Origin: Cellulomonas sp.
GTDB lineage: Bacteria; Actinomycetota; Actinomycetes; Actinomycetales; Cellulomonadaceae
DNA: 43,103 nt
Direction of reading: 5' to 3'
NCBI GenBank assembly: GCA_022013895.1
Contig: JAKLPK010000257.1
Location: forward strand, 1 to 43,103
Under the pieces are notes generated by a model, which was not told where the DNA came from, did no database searches, and worked only from the letters and a program-made list of their open reading frames with translations. How positions within the stretch are numbered: the first letter of the stretch is position 1; every line of letters begins with the position of its first letter. The position numbers were made by a program, and so were the translations under genes. Positions 26,269 to 37,486 of this stretch are shown piece after piece.

Positions 26269-28768
26269 CGTGCGACCAGGAGGGCCACCGGCAGACGGTC
26301 GAGGAGCTCGTCGACGGCGGTCAGGCCTCCCGTCAGCTCGGCACCGGTGAGCTCATCGCGCCACCGTCCCTCGGGGAGCGCCACCGTGTGGTCCGCCCAG
26401 CCGCCGAGCCGTTCCACGGACGCCGCCAGCCGGGTCGCCACCACCACGACCGCAGCCCTGTCCTGGACGGTCCGGGCGAAGCTCAGACACGTGCCCGCCG
26501 AGTGGGCCAGCGGGCGGAAGCCGGCGGAGGGGCCGATGAACGCCTCCGGGTGTGCCCGCCGGACCCGCAGTGCGCGCGAGGTGACCAGCAGCTTCTCCTC
26601 GTCGAGGGTGCGGGGTGTGGCACCGTCGTCGAGCCGGCTCAGGCCGGCCGCGAGCTGGTCGAACGGCACGGGCCGCCGGTTGTCGGGGTCCACCAGCGTC
26701 GTCGCCGAGACCTCGGTGCCCTGGTAGACGTCCGGGACGCCCGGAAGCGTGAGCTGGACGAGCTTGGTGCCGAGGGTGGCCGCCCGCACCGCGGTGCGGG
26801 TGCGTCGCTCCCAACCCACGAAGGCATCCACCACCTGCGGATCTGCGAGCGCCTGGCGCGCGCTGGCGATCACGGCCTCCTCGTACGCGTCGTCCGGGGC
26901 CGACCACGAGGTCCGGGTCCGTGCCTCGCGGACCGCCTTGAGCAGGTACTGCTCCAGGCGCTCGGGGCTGATCGGGCCCTCCGCGGTCCAGGTCCCGGCC
27001 AACGTCTGCCAGAGCAGGTTCTCGGTGCGCCCGTCCAGCAGCGCGGACCGGTGGCCCGCCGTCACGTCGTGCAGGCGGTGCACCAAGGTGGACCACTCGG
27101 GCGCGAGCTCGGACAGCACACCGAGCCGGGCCCGGGTGTCCTCGCCGCGTTTGGTGTCGTGGGTCGAAGCCGTCGTCATCCCCAGCGGGAAGGCTGCCTG
27201 TGCGTGCTGGGCCCAGGCGGCGAGCTCGGTCGGGGTGAACGCGAACCGTGCGGGTTCCCCGCCGACCTCGCACAGGCCGACGAGCTGGGTCCACCGGTAG
27301 TACGCGGTGTCCTCGACCCCCTTGGCCTGGACGGCCGCACTGGTCTGCGCGAACCGGACCACGAGCTCATCACGGCGATCGCCCCGGGTGCGTCCGGCGC
27401 TGCCCACCTCGCGGCCGAGCAGGAGGTCGACGAGCACGGTCATGGTCTCGCTGCGTTCGGGGTCGAGGTGCTCACGTGCCCGTGCGGCTGCGGCTTCGAG
27501 GGCCTCGATCGACTCGGCCCGGGTCGGTTGCCCGGGCACCACGTAGGTGCGGTACCGGTCCATCTCGACCAGCAGGTTGACCAGGCAGTCGGCGAGGGCA
27601 CGCCAGGTGTGGTCGCGCAGCCGCAGGTCCTCCCGGCAGATGCTGGCCGCGAGCTCGGTGAGCCGGTGCACCTCGGCATACAGCTGGTCGTCGACCACCT
27701 CGCGTTTGGCCTGCTCGACGAGCTCGGCGAACGCATCGGAGGCATCGCCCGTCAACCGGTGCATGAGGGCACCGAGTACGGCGGCCCCGCTGGGGTCGAT
27801 GAACGTCTGCTGCACCCGCCACAATGTGTCGTAGCCCGTGGTGCCGGCACAGTCCCAGTCCCCGGCCAGCTCCTCGGAACCGGCGAGGATCTTCTCCACG
27901 ACCACCCACGCGCCCCCGGTCGCCTCACGCAACCGCGCCAGGTACCCGGCCGGGTCGGCCAACCCGTCCGGGTGGTCGATCCGCAACCCGTCCACCAGCC
28001 CCGAACGCACCAGCTCGACGATCAGGGCGTGGGTGGCCTCGAACACCTCGGGGTCCTCGACCCGGACGGCGACGAGGGTGTCGACGTCGAAGAACCGCCG
28101 GTAGTTGAGCTCCTCGTCGGCCACCCGCCAGTAGGCCAGCCGATAGTGCTGACGGTCCAGCAGCTCGGTCAACGGCAGCGATTGGGTGCCCTCGCGCACC
28201 GGGAAGACGTGCTCGTGGTACCGCAGCACCGGGCGTGGACCGTCGCCGTCGACATCAGCCATGTCGACCTCGAGGTCGCCGCGCGCGAGAACCGTCCCGA
28301 GCCGTTCGCCGAGCACAGGCATGAGCAGTGCGCCGTCGCCGAGCGACCAGTCGACATCGAACCAGCGCGCGTAGCTGGAGCCGGGCCCGTCGGTGAGGAC
28401 CGACCACAGGGCCCGGTTGTGCCAGGCCGGCGTCGGCACCGCCATGTGGTTCGGCACGATGTCGAGCACCAGCCCGAGACCGGCGGCGTGCGCCGTCGCC
28501 GCCAGACGTTCGAGCCCGGCCCGACCGCCCAGGGTGGGGGAGATCTCGTCGTGCGCGACGACGTCGTACCCGTGGGTCGAGCCCGGTGCGGCCCGCAGCA
28601 CGGGCGACAGGTACAGGTGGCTGACCCCGAGCGAGGCCAGGTACGGCACCCGGGCAGCCGCATCGTCGAAGGTCAGGTCCGGTCCCAGCTGGAGTCGGTA
28701 GGTCGAGACCGGAACGACGGCGGTCGGGGAGGGCAGCCGGCGGGCGGGCGTCGACCGGGTGTCTGCGG

Positions 28769-28772
<4 letters not shown>
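26265..28772 (-). CDS. treY: Malto-oligosyltrehalose synthase (TreY)
   Basis: 835 residues, GH13. Diagnostic segments are VSTYRLQLGPDLTFDDAAARVPYLASLGVSHLYLSPVL at the N-terminus (seen as a whole), VLDIVPNHMA, the nucleophile in GLRIDHPDGLADP, acid/base region VVVEKILAGSEEL and the late STHDTKRGEDTRAR. It isomerises the terminal alpha-1,4 bond of maltodextrin to the alpha,alpha-1,1 bond of malto-oligosyltrehalose. The GTG start overlaps the glgX stop (GTGA), so a longer N-terminal reading that runs back through glgX is rejected. Together with TreZ and GlgX it turns glycogen into trehalose, an osmolyte and, in actinobacteria, an envelope glycolipid precursor. Confidence 0.95.
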
Positions 28773-31006
<2,234 letters not shown>

Positions 31007-31046
31007 GGCCCTACCCTGCCAGGCCGGTCCGACAGCCGCCCGGGGC

Positions 31047-31685
31047 TCAGTGCTGCACGTCGATGACGAGCCGGGTCGGGTCGGTCAGCGCGAACACCCG
31101 GAACGGCGCAGTGTGGTCCAGACCGATGAACGCCTGTGTCTGTCCTTCGAAGACCCCGCGCAGGTTGACCTCGCGCACCTGGGTCAGGCCCGAGGGCTGC
31201 AGCGGGCTGCCGGCCCACTCGGTGACGCCCGTGTCGTAGGGGTAGCCGGTGCCGTCGATCAGCACCTGGAGGTACGCCGAACCCGCCACGTCCAGCGGTT
31301 GCCCGCTCGGATCGTCCACCGGGGCGTCGACGTACTCCACGCGCCAGCCGGGCGTCCCGGTGCCACCGAGGGTGAGCACCACCCGGTCGTAGCCCTCGTG
31401 GGCTCCCACGGTGGCCTCGCTGACGGTGAGGGCCGCGCCCGCCGACGGTTCTGCCGTGTCGGCGGTCGTGTCCGCCGGGAAGGCAGGCGCATCCGCCGTG
31501 GCCGAAGCGGTCGGCGCCTGCGTCGCGGAGGGGGTGGCCACCACGGCGGCCGTGCTCGCACCTGTGCTCGCCGTCGAGGGGCTGGCCGGTGAGGCCGGGC
31601 TCTGCCCGCAGGATGCCAGCAGGGCGATCGCCATCATCCCGGTCGCCATCGTCCCGGTTGCCCGGGCACCACCTGTCCGTGTCAT
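31047..31685 (-). CDS. Secreted lipoprotein with AMIN-like domain
   Basis: 212 residues. The signal peptide ends in the lipobox LLASC (C26), so the mature protein is lipid-anchored to the outer face of the membrane. Residues ~30-75 are a Ser/Thr/Ala/Pro linker. The C-terminal ~130 residues (EGYDRVVLTLGGTGTPGWRVEYVDAP...VREVNLRGVFEGQTQAFIGLDHTAPFRVFALTDPTRLVIDVQ) match the AMIN-like domain found in actinobacterial exported proteins and suggest binding to cell-wall polymers. The ATG at 31685 has Shine-Dalgarno AGGAG 6 nt upstream. It lies 34 nt after the transglutaminase-like gene and 40 nt before glgX on the same strand, so read-through is possible. Confidence 0.82.
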   Translation of the reverse strand: MTRTGGARATGTMATGMMAIALLASCGQSPASPASPSTASTGASTAAVVATPSATQAPTASATADAPAFPADTTADTAEPSAGAALTVSEATVGAHEGYDRVVLTLGGTGTPGWRVEYVDAPVDDPSGQPLDVAGSAYLQVLIDGTGYPYDTGVTEWAGSPLQPSGLTQVREVNLRGVFEGQTQAFIGLDHTAPFRVFALTDPTRLVIDVQH

Positions 31686-31719
31686 CGCGAACTCCTGTCC
31701 GACTGATCGACCTGGCGCG

Positions 31720-32511
31720 TCACGCCAGATCGACCAGCGTACGGACGTCGTCGTCCGGCAGGGTGTCCGCCACGGCGGTGACCTCCAGGTGGTCCAGTGT
31801 GGCGAGCCCGTGGTGGACCGAGACGAACGCGGTGTCGGAGGCGTCGCGGCCGGTCGCGATCCGCAGCAAGGTGCTCCGCGGCGCCAATGTGGTGGCGTCG
31901 ACGACGTGCCAGCCGCCGCTGACGTACGCCTCGGCGACTGCATGGAAGTCCATCGGCGCCAGCCCCGGGGCATACACGGCCACCAGCCGCGCGGGTACGT
32001 CCAGCGCCCGCAGGAGCGCGACCACCAGGTGCGCGTAGTCCCGACAGACACCCTGCCGGGCGAGCAACGTACGAACCGCGCCGTCCGTCGGCCCGCTCGA
32101 ACCAGGGACGTAGGCCAACCGGGTACCGACCCAGGAGGACACGGCGGCGAGCAGATCGACCCCGACCAGCCCGGCGAACTCCGCACGGGCCGTCGGCCCC
32201 AGGGTGTCGGACTCGCAGTAGCGCGACGGTCGCAGGTAGCCGAGCAGCTCGGCCTCGTCGACCGGCGGGCGCGGGGCGAGGCCCCGCACCTCGGCGACGT
32301 AGGTCACGAGCAGCCGCCCCGGATCGGCGTCGACGACGTGCATCCGGGTGCCGTGCGGCCCGGCGACGACCCGAGGTCCCGCCGGTCTGCCATCGACGGA
32401 GACCTCCATCGTCTCGACCAGGTCGGCCCGCGCCGCGAGCGAGATCTGCACGACCACCGTCGCGGCCCGCTGCACGTCGAGCACGAGGGTGGCGGCGACG
32501 TGTCGGAGCAT
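31720..32511 (-). CDS. Transglutaminase-like cysteine protease family protein
   Basis: 263 residues. The N-terminal half is a beta-rich domain (bacterial transglutaminase-like N-terminal type) and the C-terminal half carries the papain-like triad: C156 in GVCRDYAHLVVALLRALDVPAR, H190 in MDFHAVAEAYV and D205 in WHVVDATTLAPR. There is no signal peptide, so it is cytosolic. Bacterial members include proteases and amidases of unknown substrate. The ATG at 32511 lacks a Shine-Dalgarno; a CAGCAT hexamer ends 6 nt upstream, resembling the leaderless arrangement with a weaker first base. Confidence 0.85.
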   Translation of the reverse strand: MLRHVAATLVLDVQRAATVVVQISLAARADLVETMEVSVDGRPAGPRVVAGPHGTRMHVVDADPGRLLVTYVAEVRGLAPRPPVDEAELLGYLRPSRYCESDTLGPTARAEFAGLVGVDLLAAVSSWVGTRLAYVPGSSGPTDGAVRTLLARQGVCRDYAHLVVALLRALDVPARLVAVYAPGLAPMDFHAVAEAYVSGGWHVVDATTLAPRSTLLRIATGRDASDTAFVSVHHGLATLDHLEVTAVADTLPDDDVRTLVDLA

Positions 32512-32524
32512 CGGGCCATGCTGT

Positions 32525-32553
32525 CAGCCGCGTGTCGTTCCTGCTTGCGGCTG
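32525..32553 (-). terminator. Hairpin downstream of the ABC transporter operon
   Basis: CAGCCGC (32525-32531) pairs with GCGGCTG (32547-32553), a 7-bp stem with a 15-nt loop, 26 nt past the ABC ATPase stop and just ahead of the transglutaminase-like gene. Confidence 0.4.
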
Positions 32554-32578
32554 GACCGCGGGCTGCGTTCCGGGCCGG

Positions 32579-33361
32579 CTACAGCACGCGGGCGAGGAAG
32601 TCGCGGGTGCGCTGTTCGGAGGGCGTACCGAGGACGGCGGCGGGGGACCCGTGCTCGACCACCTGACAGTCGGCTATGACGACCACCTGGTCGGCGACCT
32701 CGCGGGCGAACCCGATCTCGTGGGTGACGACGATCATCGACATGCCCGAACCGGCCAGGTCGCGCATGACGGCGAGCACCTCGCCGACCAGCTCGGGGTC
32801 GAGGGCCGAGGTCGGCTCGTCGAACAGCATGAGATCGGGGTCCATGGCCAGCGCCCGGGCGATCGCCACCCGCTGCTGCTGTCCGCCGGAGAGCTGGGCC
32901 GGGTAGAAGTCCACCCGGTCCGACAGCCCGACCTGCTCGAGCATCCCGCGGGCACGCACCTCGGCCTCGGACTTCGTGCGGCCCAGAACCTGGACCTGCG
33001 CCTCGACCACGTTGGACAGGGCCGTCATGTGCGGGAAGAGGTTGAACCGCTGGAACACCATGCCGATCCGCGCCCGCTGCGCGGCGATCGCCCTGGGATG
33101 CAGCCGGAACAGGGCCGGCGCGCCCCGGCGGACGCCCTCCCGGTACCCGATGAGCTCGCCGTCGACGTGGATCGAGCCGGCGTCGATCTGCTCGAGCTGG
33201 TTGATGCAGCGCAGCGCGGTGGACTTGCCCGAGCCGGAGGGGCCGAGCACCACCGTCACGGAGCCCTTCGGCACTGCCAGGTCGATCCCGCGCAGCACGT
33301 GGTGCTCGCCGAAGAACTTGTGCACCCCGGCGAGCTCCACCATGGGGACCTGCTCGTTCAT
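32579..33361 (-). CDS. Polar amino-acid ABC transporter, ATP-binding protein
   Basis: 260 residues. Walker A is GPSGSGKST (40-48), the Q-loop is [13 protein letters not shown], the signature is LSGGQQQR, and Walker B is [14 protein letters not shown] with the H-loop VTHEIGFA. This is the GlnQ/HisP-type subfamily that energises uptake of polar amino acids. An insertion of about 15 residues around [18 protein letters not shown] precedes the Q-loop, as in some actinobacterial members. The ATG at 33361 overlaps the permease stop (ATGA). It is the last gene of the substrate-binding protein-permease-ATPase operon. Confidence 0.94.
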   Translation of the reverse strand: MNEQVPMVELAGVHKFFGEHHVLRGIDLAVPKGSVTVVLGPSGSGKSTALRCINQLEQIDAGSIHVDGELIGYREGVRRGAPALFRLHPRAIAAQRARIGMVFQRFNLFPHMTALSNVVEAQVQVLGRTKSEAEVRARGMLEQVGLSDRVDFYPAQLSGGQQQRVAIARALAMDPDLMLFDEPTSALDPELVGEVLAVMRDLAGSGMSMIVVTHEIGFAREVADQVVVIADCQVVEHGSPAAVLGTPSEQRTRDFLARVL

Positions 33362-34344
33362 CCCCAGCCTCCGGCGGGTCGGCCCATGTCGTCCACCGGG
33401 GCGAGCTCCGGGGTGGTGCGGGCCGCGTTGATGGCGGCCTGGCGTGGACCTCGGCCCCCGCGGCGGGGTCCTGCGGTGCGGGAGGGGTCGAACCCGCGCC
33501 CGTAGTAGCGCTCGAGGTGGTGCTGGCCGACCATGAGCACGCTGGTGATCGACAGGTACCAGAGCGCCGCGACCAGCAGCAGCGGCACCGGCTGGAAGAT
33601 CCGGTTGCCGATCGCATTGGTGGCGTACTGCAGATCGAGGATGAACGGCACGGCCAGCACGAGCGAGGTGGTCTTGAGCATGGAGATCGTCTCGTTGCCG
33701 GTGGGCGGCACGATCACCCGCATGGCCTGCGGCAGCACGATCCGGCGCAGGATCGGTCCGTCCTTCATGCCGAGGGCCTTGGCGGCTTCCTGCTGCCCGC
33801 GGTCGACGCTCTCGAGACCGGCCCGAACGATCTCCGCGAGGTAGGCCGCCTCGTTGAGCGCCAGTCCGATGAGGGCCGCGACCCCGGCGGTGAAGACGTC
33901 CTTGGTGCTGAACGACCAGAACTCCGGCCCGAACGGGACGCCGAGGGACAGCCTGGGGTACAGCACCGAGATCAGACCCCAGAACACGAGCTGGGTGTAG
34001 ATCGGGGTGCCGCGGAAGAACCAGATGTAGAACCAGGCCACCGCCCGCAGCACCGGGTTGGTGGAGTCCCGCATCACGGCGAGGGTGATCGCGAGTGCCA
34101 CCGCGATCACCATGGAGCCGACCGTCAGCGCCAACGTCCAGACCACACCACGCAGCACCGGTGTGGCGAACAGGTACTGCCCGACGGTCGGCCAGGCGAA
34201 CTTGGGGTTGGTCAGCAGCGAGTGGATCGCCATCGCCGCCAGGACCAGGACGACCGCAGCCGAGACCCACCGGCCGGGGTAGCGGACAGGAACCGCGTGG
34301 ATCCTGCTCACCCCGGCCGACGGGTCCGTCGGCCCTGCGCTCAC
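33358..34344 (-). CDS. Polar amino-acid ABC transporter, permease
   Basis: 328 residues with about five to six membrane helices and the HisMQ-type EAA loop (EIVRAGLESVDRGQQEAAKALGMKDGPILRRIVLPQAMRVIVPPTGNE, seen as a whole). WFFRGTPIYTQLVFWG is another family hallmark. The C-terminal ~45 residues after GRGFDPS are a proline/arginine-rich cytosolic tail. The GTG start lies 4 nt after the stop of the substrate-binding protein. It probably works as a homodimer because only one permease gene is present. Confidence 0.93.
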   Translation of the reverse strand: MSAGPTDPSAGVSRIHAVPVRYPGRWVSAAVVLVLAAMAIHSLLTNPKFAWPTVGQYLFATPVLRGVVWTLALTVGSMVIAVALAITLAVMRDSTNPVLRAVAWFYIWFFRGTPIYTQLVFWGLISVLYPRLSLGVPFGPEFWSFSTKDVFTAGVAALIGLALNEAAYLAEIVRAGLESVDRGQQEAAKALGMKDGPILRRIVLPQAMRVIVPPTGNETISMLKTTSLVLAVPFILDLQYATNAIGNRIFQPVPLLLVAALWYLSITSVLMVGQHHLERYYGRGFDPSRTAGPRRGGRGPRQAAINAARTTPELAPVDDMGRPAGGWG

Positions 34345-34348
34345 GAGA

Positions 34349-35266
34349 TCAGCTCACCGTGGGGTTCAGCTCGGCGGTCGTGACCGCACCGGCCTCGTTG
34401 CCCCACGCGGTGAGGACCTTCGTGTAGTCGCCGGAGTCGATGAGCTTCTGCAGGGCCTTCTGCACGGCCTCGGTGAGGGCCGCGTCGTCCTTGGCGACCA
34501 CGACGCCCTGCGGTGCGGTGGCGAAGACGTCGCCGAGCTGTTCGAGCTGGCCGCCGGTCTGCGCGATCGCGTAGGAGATGATCGGCGAGTCCGCGTACAT
34601 GAGATCGACCTTGCCGCCGACCAGTGCGGTGGTGACATCGGACTGGTGGTCGTACTTGAGCGGTTCGATCGCCTTCTTGCCGTCGGCCACGCACTGCGCA
34701 CTCGCGGCGTCGAGCTCCTCGTCCTCGACGGTCCCGGTCTGCACACCGACGGTCAGTCCGCAGATGTCGCTCGCGTCGACCGTGTTCGGGTTGCCGGCCT
34801 GCACCGCGTACGCCTCACCGGCGGAGAAGTAGCTGATCATGTTGACCTGCTGCTCGCGGTCGGAGTTGATCGTGAACGACGAGACACCGATGTCGTACTT
34901 GCTGCCGATGGCCGGGATGATCGAGGCGAAGGTCGCCGTCTGGACCTCGACCTTGAGGCCGAGCACGGCGCCGAGCGCCTTGGCCAGGTCGACGTCGTAG
35001 CCGATCGGGGTGGTGCCGTCCTCGTCGATGTACTCGGCCGGCGCGTACGTGGTGTCCGAGCCGACGATGAGCGTGCCTGCCGTCGCGATCTTCTCGGGAA
35101 GCAGGGCGGCGATCGTCTCGTCCTTGGCAATGGTGGTCGGGTCGAACGTCGCCGCGGCCGAGGTGGCGGCATCGGTCGAGCCCGAGCCGCTGTCGGACGA
35201 GGAGCAGCCGGCAAGGACGAGCGATGCGGCGACGGCCGTCACCAGGACGAAGGGGGTGGAGCGCAC
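34349..35266 (-). CDS. Polar amino-acid ABC transporter, substrate-binding lipoprotein
   Basis: 305 residues. The signal peptide and lipobox LVLAGC are at about 16-21, then a Ser/Gly linker. The family-3 periplasmic binding fold is shown by LIVGSDTTYAPAEYIDEDG, PIGYDVDLAKALGAVLGLKVE, DIGVSSFTINSDREQQVNMI and GLTVGVQTGTVEDEEL. It captures the ligand outside the membrane for the downstream permease; the ligand (basic, polar or amine) is not readable. The GTG at 35266 is fixed by a Shine-Dalgarno GGAGGA 4 nt upstream and by the signal peptide starting there. The amine-oxidase-like gene upstream on the same strand suggests a linked substrate. Confidence 0.93.
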   Translation of the reverse strand: MRSTPFVLVTAVAASLVLAGCSSSDSGSGSTDAATSAAATFDPTTIAKDETIAALLPEKIATAGTLIVGSDTTYAPAEYIDEDGTTPIGYDVDLAKALGAVLGLKVEVQTATFASIIPAIGSKYDIGVSSFTINSDREQQVNMISYFSAGEAYAVQAGNPNTVDASDICGLTVGVQTGTVEDEELDAASAQCVADGKKAIEPLKYDHQSDVTTALVGGKVDLMYADSPIISYAIAQTGGQLEQLGDVFATAPQGVVVAKDDAALTEAVQKALQKLIDSGDYTKVLTAWGNEAGAVTTAELNPTVS

Positions 35267-35338
35267 AAGATCCTCCAAGGGTGCGCGGGGTGCCGCGCGG
35301 ATCAGCTGTGCACCGGCCCCGCGGTCGGTGCGACGTCG

Positions 35339-35344
35339 ACGGTA
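35339..35344 (-). promoter_or_regulatory. Putative -10 element of the ABC transporter operon, with leader hairpin
   Basis: TACCGT on the minus strand, about 73 nt before the GTG at 35266. The leader holds a 6-bp GC hairpin at 35283-35298 (GCGCGG, CACC, CCGCGC on the RNA) just ahead of the ribosome site. The rest of the 35267-35476 gap shows nothing else I can support. Confidence 0.35.
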
Positions 35345-35476
35345 GCGAGCGGATGTTACGCCGGGGTGTCCTGGTTCCGAGGCCGTTCCGCGGGACGGAC
35401 GCATCGGCCGAGCGGGACGTGATGCCCGCACCGCGCCTCGCGACCCACGACCCCGTGGCGGAGCAGGGGTCTTCGC

Positions 35477-36886
35477 TCAGGAGTCGAAGCCGAGACCGAC
35501 CGCGTCGAGCGTGCGCAGCAGGAGGTTGCGTCGACCCTCGTGGTGGTCCGCGCGGTCGAGAGACCAGCGGGTGGCCTCGACGCCGACGGTGGTGAACGGC
35601 TCGGGCGGGAAGGGCAACGGTTTGCGCCGGACCATCTCCAGCTCGGTGCGTTCGGTGACCTCACCGGCGAGCCGGTCGAGCATGACCTCGGCCGCGAAGC
35701 GGGTGGAACCCACGCCCAGACCGGTGAACCCGGCGCTGTAGGCGACGCGTCCGCCGGCGGCGAGCCCGTGGAATGCGCAGAACTGGGTGCTCGTGTCGAT
35801 CGCACCGGCCCAGCGGTGGCTGAACTCGATGCCTTCGAGCTGGGGGAACGTCGTGAGCAGGTGCGAGGCGAGCTTGCGGAAGGTGGCCGGACGGTCCTCG
35901 TGCCCGACCCGGACGTGGCGCCGGAAGATCGCGTCGTAGCCGCCGAACACGATCCTGTCGTCAGCGGTGCGCCGGTAGTAGTGGAAGTGGTTGGCCAGGT
36001 CTGCGATGCCCTCGCGGCCGGCCCAGCCGATGGACTCCAGCTGGGCGGGGGTCAACGGCTGAGTGGCGAGCACGTAGTCGTAGACGGGCACGGTCATGAG
36101 CCGGGTGCGTGCCAGCAACGACGGGAACACGTTCGTGGCCAACGCCACGCGCGGTGCCCGGACGGCGCCTGCCGCGGTCTCCACGACGACGGCGGCCGAA
36201 CCACGCTGCGGCAGGACGGCGGTGACAAGGCTGTGCTCGAAGATCTGCACCCCGAGGTCGGCGGCGGCGCGGGCCAGCCCGGCGGCGAGCTTGGCCGGGT
36301 TGACCAGGACCCCGTCGCCTTCGTGCCGGACCGCGCCCAGGTAGGTGGGGGAGTGCACGAGCGCCTGCACACCTGCGGCATCGAGCACCTGCGCATCGCC
36401 CTCGGCCTCCAGCCACGGCAGCTGGTGGGGCTCGGTCGCCACGTCCAGGAAACCGACGTGCTCCAGCTCGGCGTCGATGCCCAGCTCGGTGACATCGGCC
36501 ACCAGAGCCGCCAGGTTCTCCTGGCCGAGGCGTTCGAGGAGGTCGTACTCGTGCGGCCAGCGGCGGCGACCGTTGTCGGCGCCGTGGGTGAGGCTCGCAT
36601 CGCAGAAGCCTCCATTGCGCCCGGAGGCGGCCCAACCGATCTGCTGGGCCTCGAGCAGCACCACGCGGAGGCCCGGTCGGCGGCGGACCGCCAGCAACGC
36701 GGTCCACAGCCCGAGGTACCCGCCGCCGACGACGACGAGGTCGGCGTCGAGCCGCCCGGACAACGCGTCGAAACGAGCGGCGTCGGTCAGCCCCTCACGC
36801 CACAGCACGGACTGGCGGCTACCGGCCAGCGCGGCATCGACCAGTCGCGGGTCGGGAGCCAGACGTTCGAAGACCGGCGTTGACAT
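35477..36886 (-). CDS. FAD-dependent oxidoreductase, DAO/gamma-glutamylputrescine oxidase-like
   Basis: 469 residues. The dinucleotide-binding motif is VVVGGGYLGLWTAL (51-64), and GWAASGRNGGFCDASLTHG is the signature that PuuB-like oxidases share. The DAO-fold C-terminus has GLAAGGRVAYSAGFTGLGVGSTRFAAEVMLDRLAG, which binds the FAD end. Such enzymes oxidise the amine or imine bond of amino acids and polyamine derivatives and produce hydrogen peroxide. ATG 36886, with AAGGAG about 12 nt upstream and a -10-like TAGCGT at 36932-36937. It lies 210 nt before the amino-acid ABC transporter and 102 nt after the repressor gene, all on the minus strand. Substrate unknown. Confidence 0.87.
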   Translation of the reverse strand: MSTPVFERLAPDPRLVDAALAGSRQSVLWREGLTDAARFDALSGRLDADLVVVGGGYLGLWTALLAVRRRPGLRVVLLEAQQIGWAASGRNGGFCDASLTHGADNGRRRWPHEYDLLERLGQENLAALVADVTELGIDAELEHVGFLDVATEPHQLPWLEAEGDAQVLDAAGVQALVHSPTYLGAVRHEGDGVLVNPAKLAAGLARAAADLGVQIFEHSLVTAVLPQRGSAAVVVETAAGAVRAPRVALATNVFPSLLARTRLMTVPVYDYVLATQPLTPAQLESIGWAGREGIADLANHFHYYRRTADDRIVFGGYDAIFRRHVRVGHEDRPATFRKLASHLLTTFPQLEGIEFSHRWAGAIDTSTQFCAFHGLAAGGRVAYSAGFTGLGVGSTRFAAEVMLDRLAGEVTERTELEMVRRKPLPFPPEPFTTVGVEATRWSLDRADHHEGRRNLLLRTLDAVGLGFDS

Positions 36887-36988
36887 GACGGCGAGCGCTC
36901 CTTCGGGCCACGGGGATGGACCTGGTCGGGCACGCTATCGCGGCAGACCGTGTGCGTGTCGGGACCGTCCTGTGGTCGGGCGCTGTCC

Positions 36989-37267
36989 TCAGGCGAGCGA
37001 GAGGAACAGCCGCTCGAGCTTGGCGACATCGAGGGTCTGGGTGGGGTCGCCGTCCTCGTTCTGCGTCTCCACGAGGCACTGCTGCATCCCGGTCGCGATG
37101 ATCGCGAACCCGGCCTTGTCGAGGGCGCGGCTGACAGCGGCGAGCTGGACCACGATCTGCTCGCAGTCGCGTCCCTCCTCGACGGCGCGGCGCACGGCCG
37201 AGAGCTGGCCCTCGGCGCGGCGCAGCCGGTTGACCACGGCGGTCATCTTCTGCGGATCGAGCTGCAT
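36989..37267 (-). CDS. CsoR-family repressor, CstR-like (persulfide-sensing type)
   Basis: 92 residues, the DUF156/CsoR four-helix fold: NRLRRAEGQLSAVRRAVEEGRDCEQIVVQLAAVSRALDKAGF (seen as a whole). Copper-sensing CsoR proteins use a Cys-His-Cys triad (C36, H61, C65 in Mycobacterium tuberculosis). Here C35 and C64 are kept with the same 29-residue spacing, but the histidine position (60) is glycine. A cysteine pair without the histidine is the pattern of CstR, which responds to per/polysulfide. The neighbours support that: CoA-disulfide reductase-rhodanese, sulfide:quinone reductase and DsrE2. The ATG at 37267 has GGAGGG about 8 nt upstream. The operator at 37315-37330 also covers its own promoter region (minus-strand TACGAT at 37293-37298), so autoregulation is likely. 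Confidence 0.85.
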   Translation of the reverse strand: MQLDPQKMTAVVNRLRRAEGQLSAVRRAVEEGRDCEQIVVQLAAVSRALDKAGFAIIATGMQQCLVETQNEDGDPTQTLDVAKLERLFLSLA

Positions 37268-37314
37268 GGGTGTCTCCCTCCGGTGCGGCGCCATCGTACG
37301 TCGGGTGGTCACGC

Positions 37315-37330
37315 ATACCCCCTGGGGTAT
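37315..37330. promoter_or_regulatory. CstR/CsoR-type operator 1, divergent
   Basis: ATACCCCCTGGGGTAT: a perfect ATACCCC / GGGGTAT inverted repeat around CT, the classical CsoR-family G-tract operator form. It abuts a plus-strand -10-like TATGGT (37330-37335), placing it in the -35/-10 spacer of the transcript for the Cys-rich protein and CoA-disulfide reductase. On the other side it faces the repressor gene. Confidence 0.85.
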
Positions 37331-37369
37331 ATGGTGTCCTCGAATCCAACGTCTCGAGGAGGACGACAC

Positions 37370-37486
37370 ATGTGTAGTGCAGTGCGATGCGGTCAGTGCG
37401 GCAAGGTCACCTGGTCCGGCTGCGGCCGCCACGTCGACGCGGTCATGGCGAGCGTCCCGGACGCTCAGCGGTGCACCTGCCGGTGA
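37370..37486 (+). CDS. 38-residue Cys-rich small protein
   Basis: The protein has six cysteines in 38 residues: C2, C7-x2-C10, C18 with H21, and C35-x-C37, plus the core GKVTWSGCGRHVDAVMASVP. The spacing would allow a zinc knuckle or a cysteine-based sulfur carrier; no function is known to me, though I recall similar short proteins in other actinomycetes. It is real rather than a chance frame because AGGAGG sits 8 nt before the ATG, it lies directly behind operator 1, and its TGA overlaps the GTG of the CoA-disulfide reductase (GTGA). It is therefore first in the regulated transcript and translationally coupled to the reductase. Confidence 0.85.
   Translation: MCSAVRCGQCGKVTWSGCGRHVDAVMASVPDAQRCTCR

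Noticed and set aside
36989-37267. Copper-sensing CsoR
   Set aside because: The histidine of the Cys-His-Cys copper site is glycine, no copper ATPase or chaperone is adjacent, and all neighbours handle sulfur.
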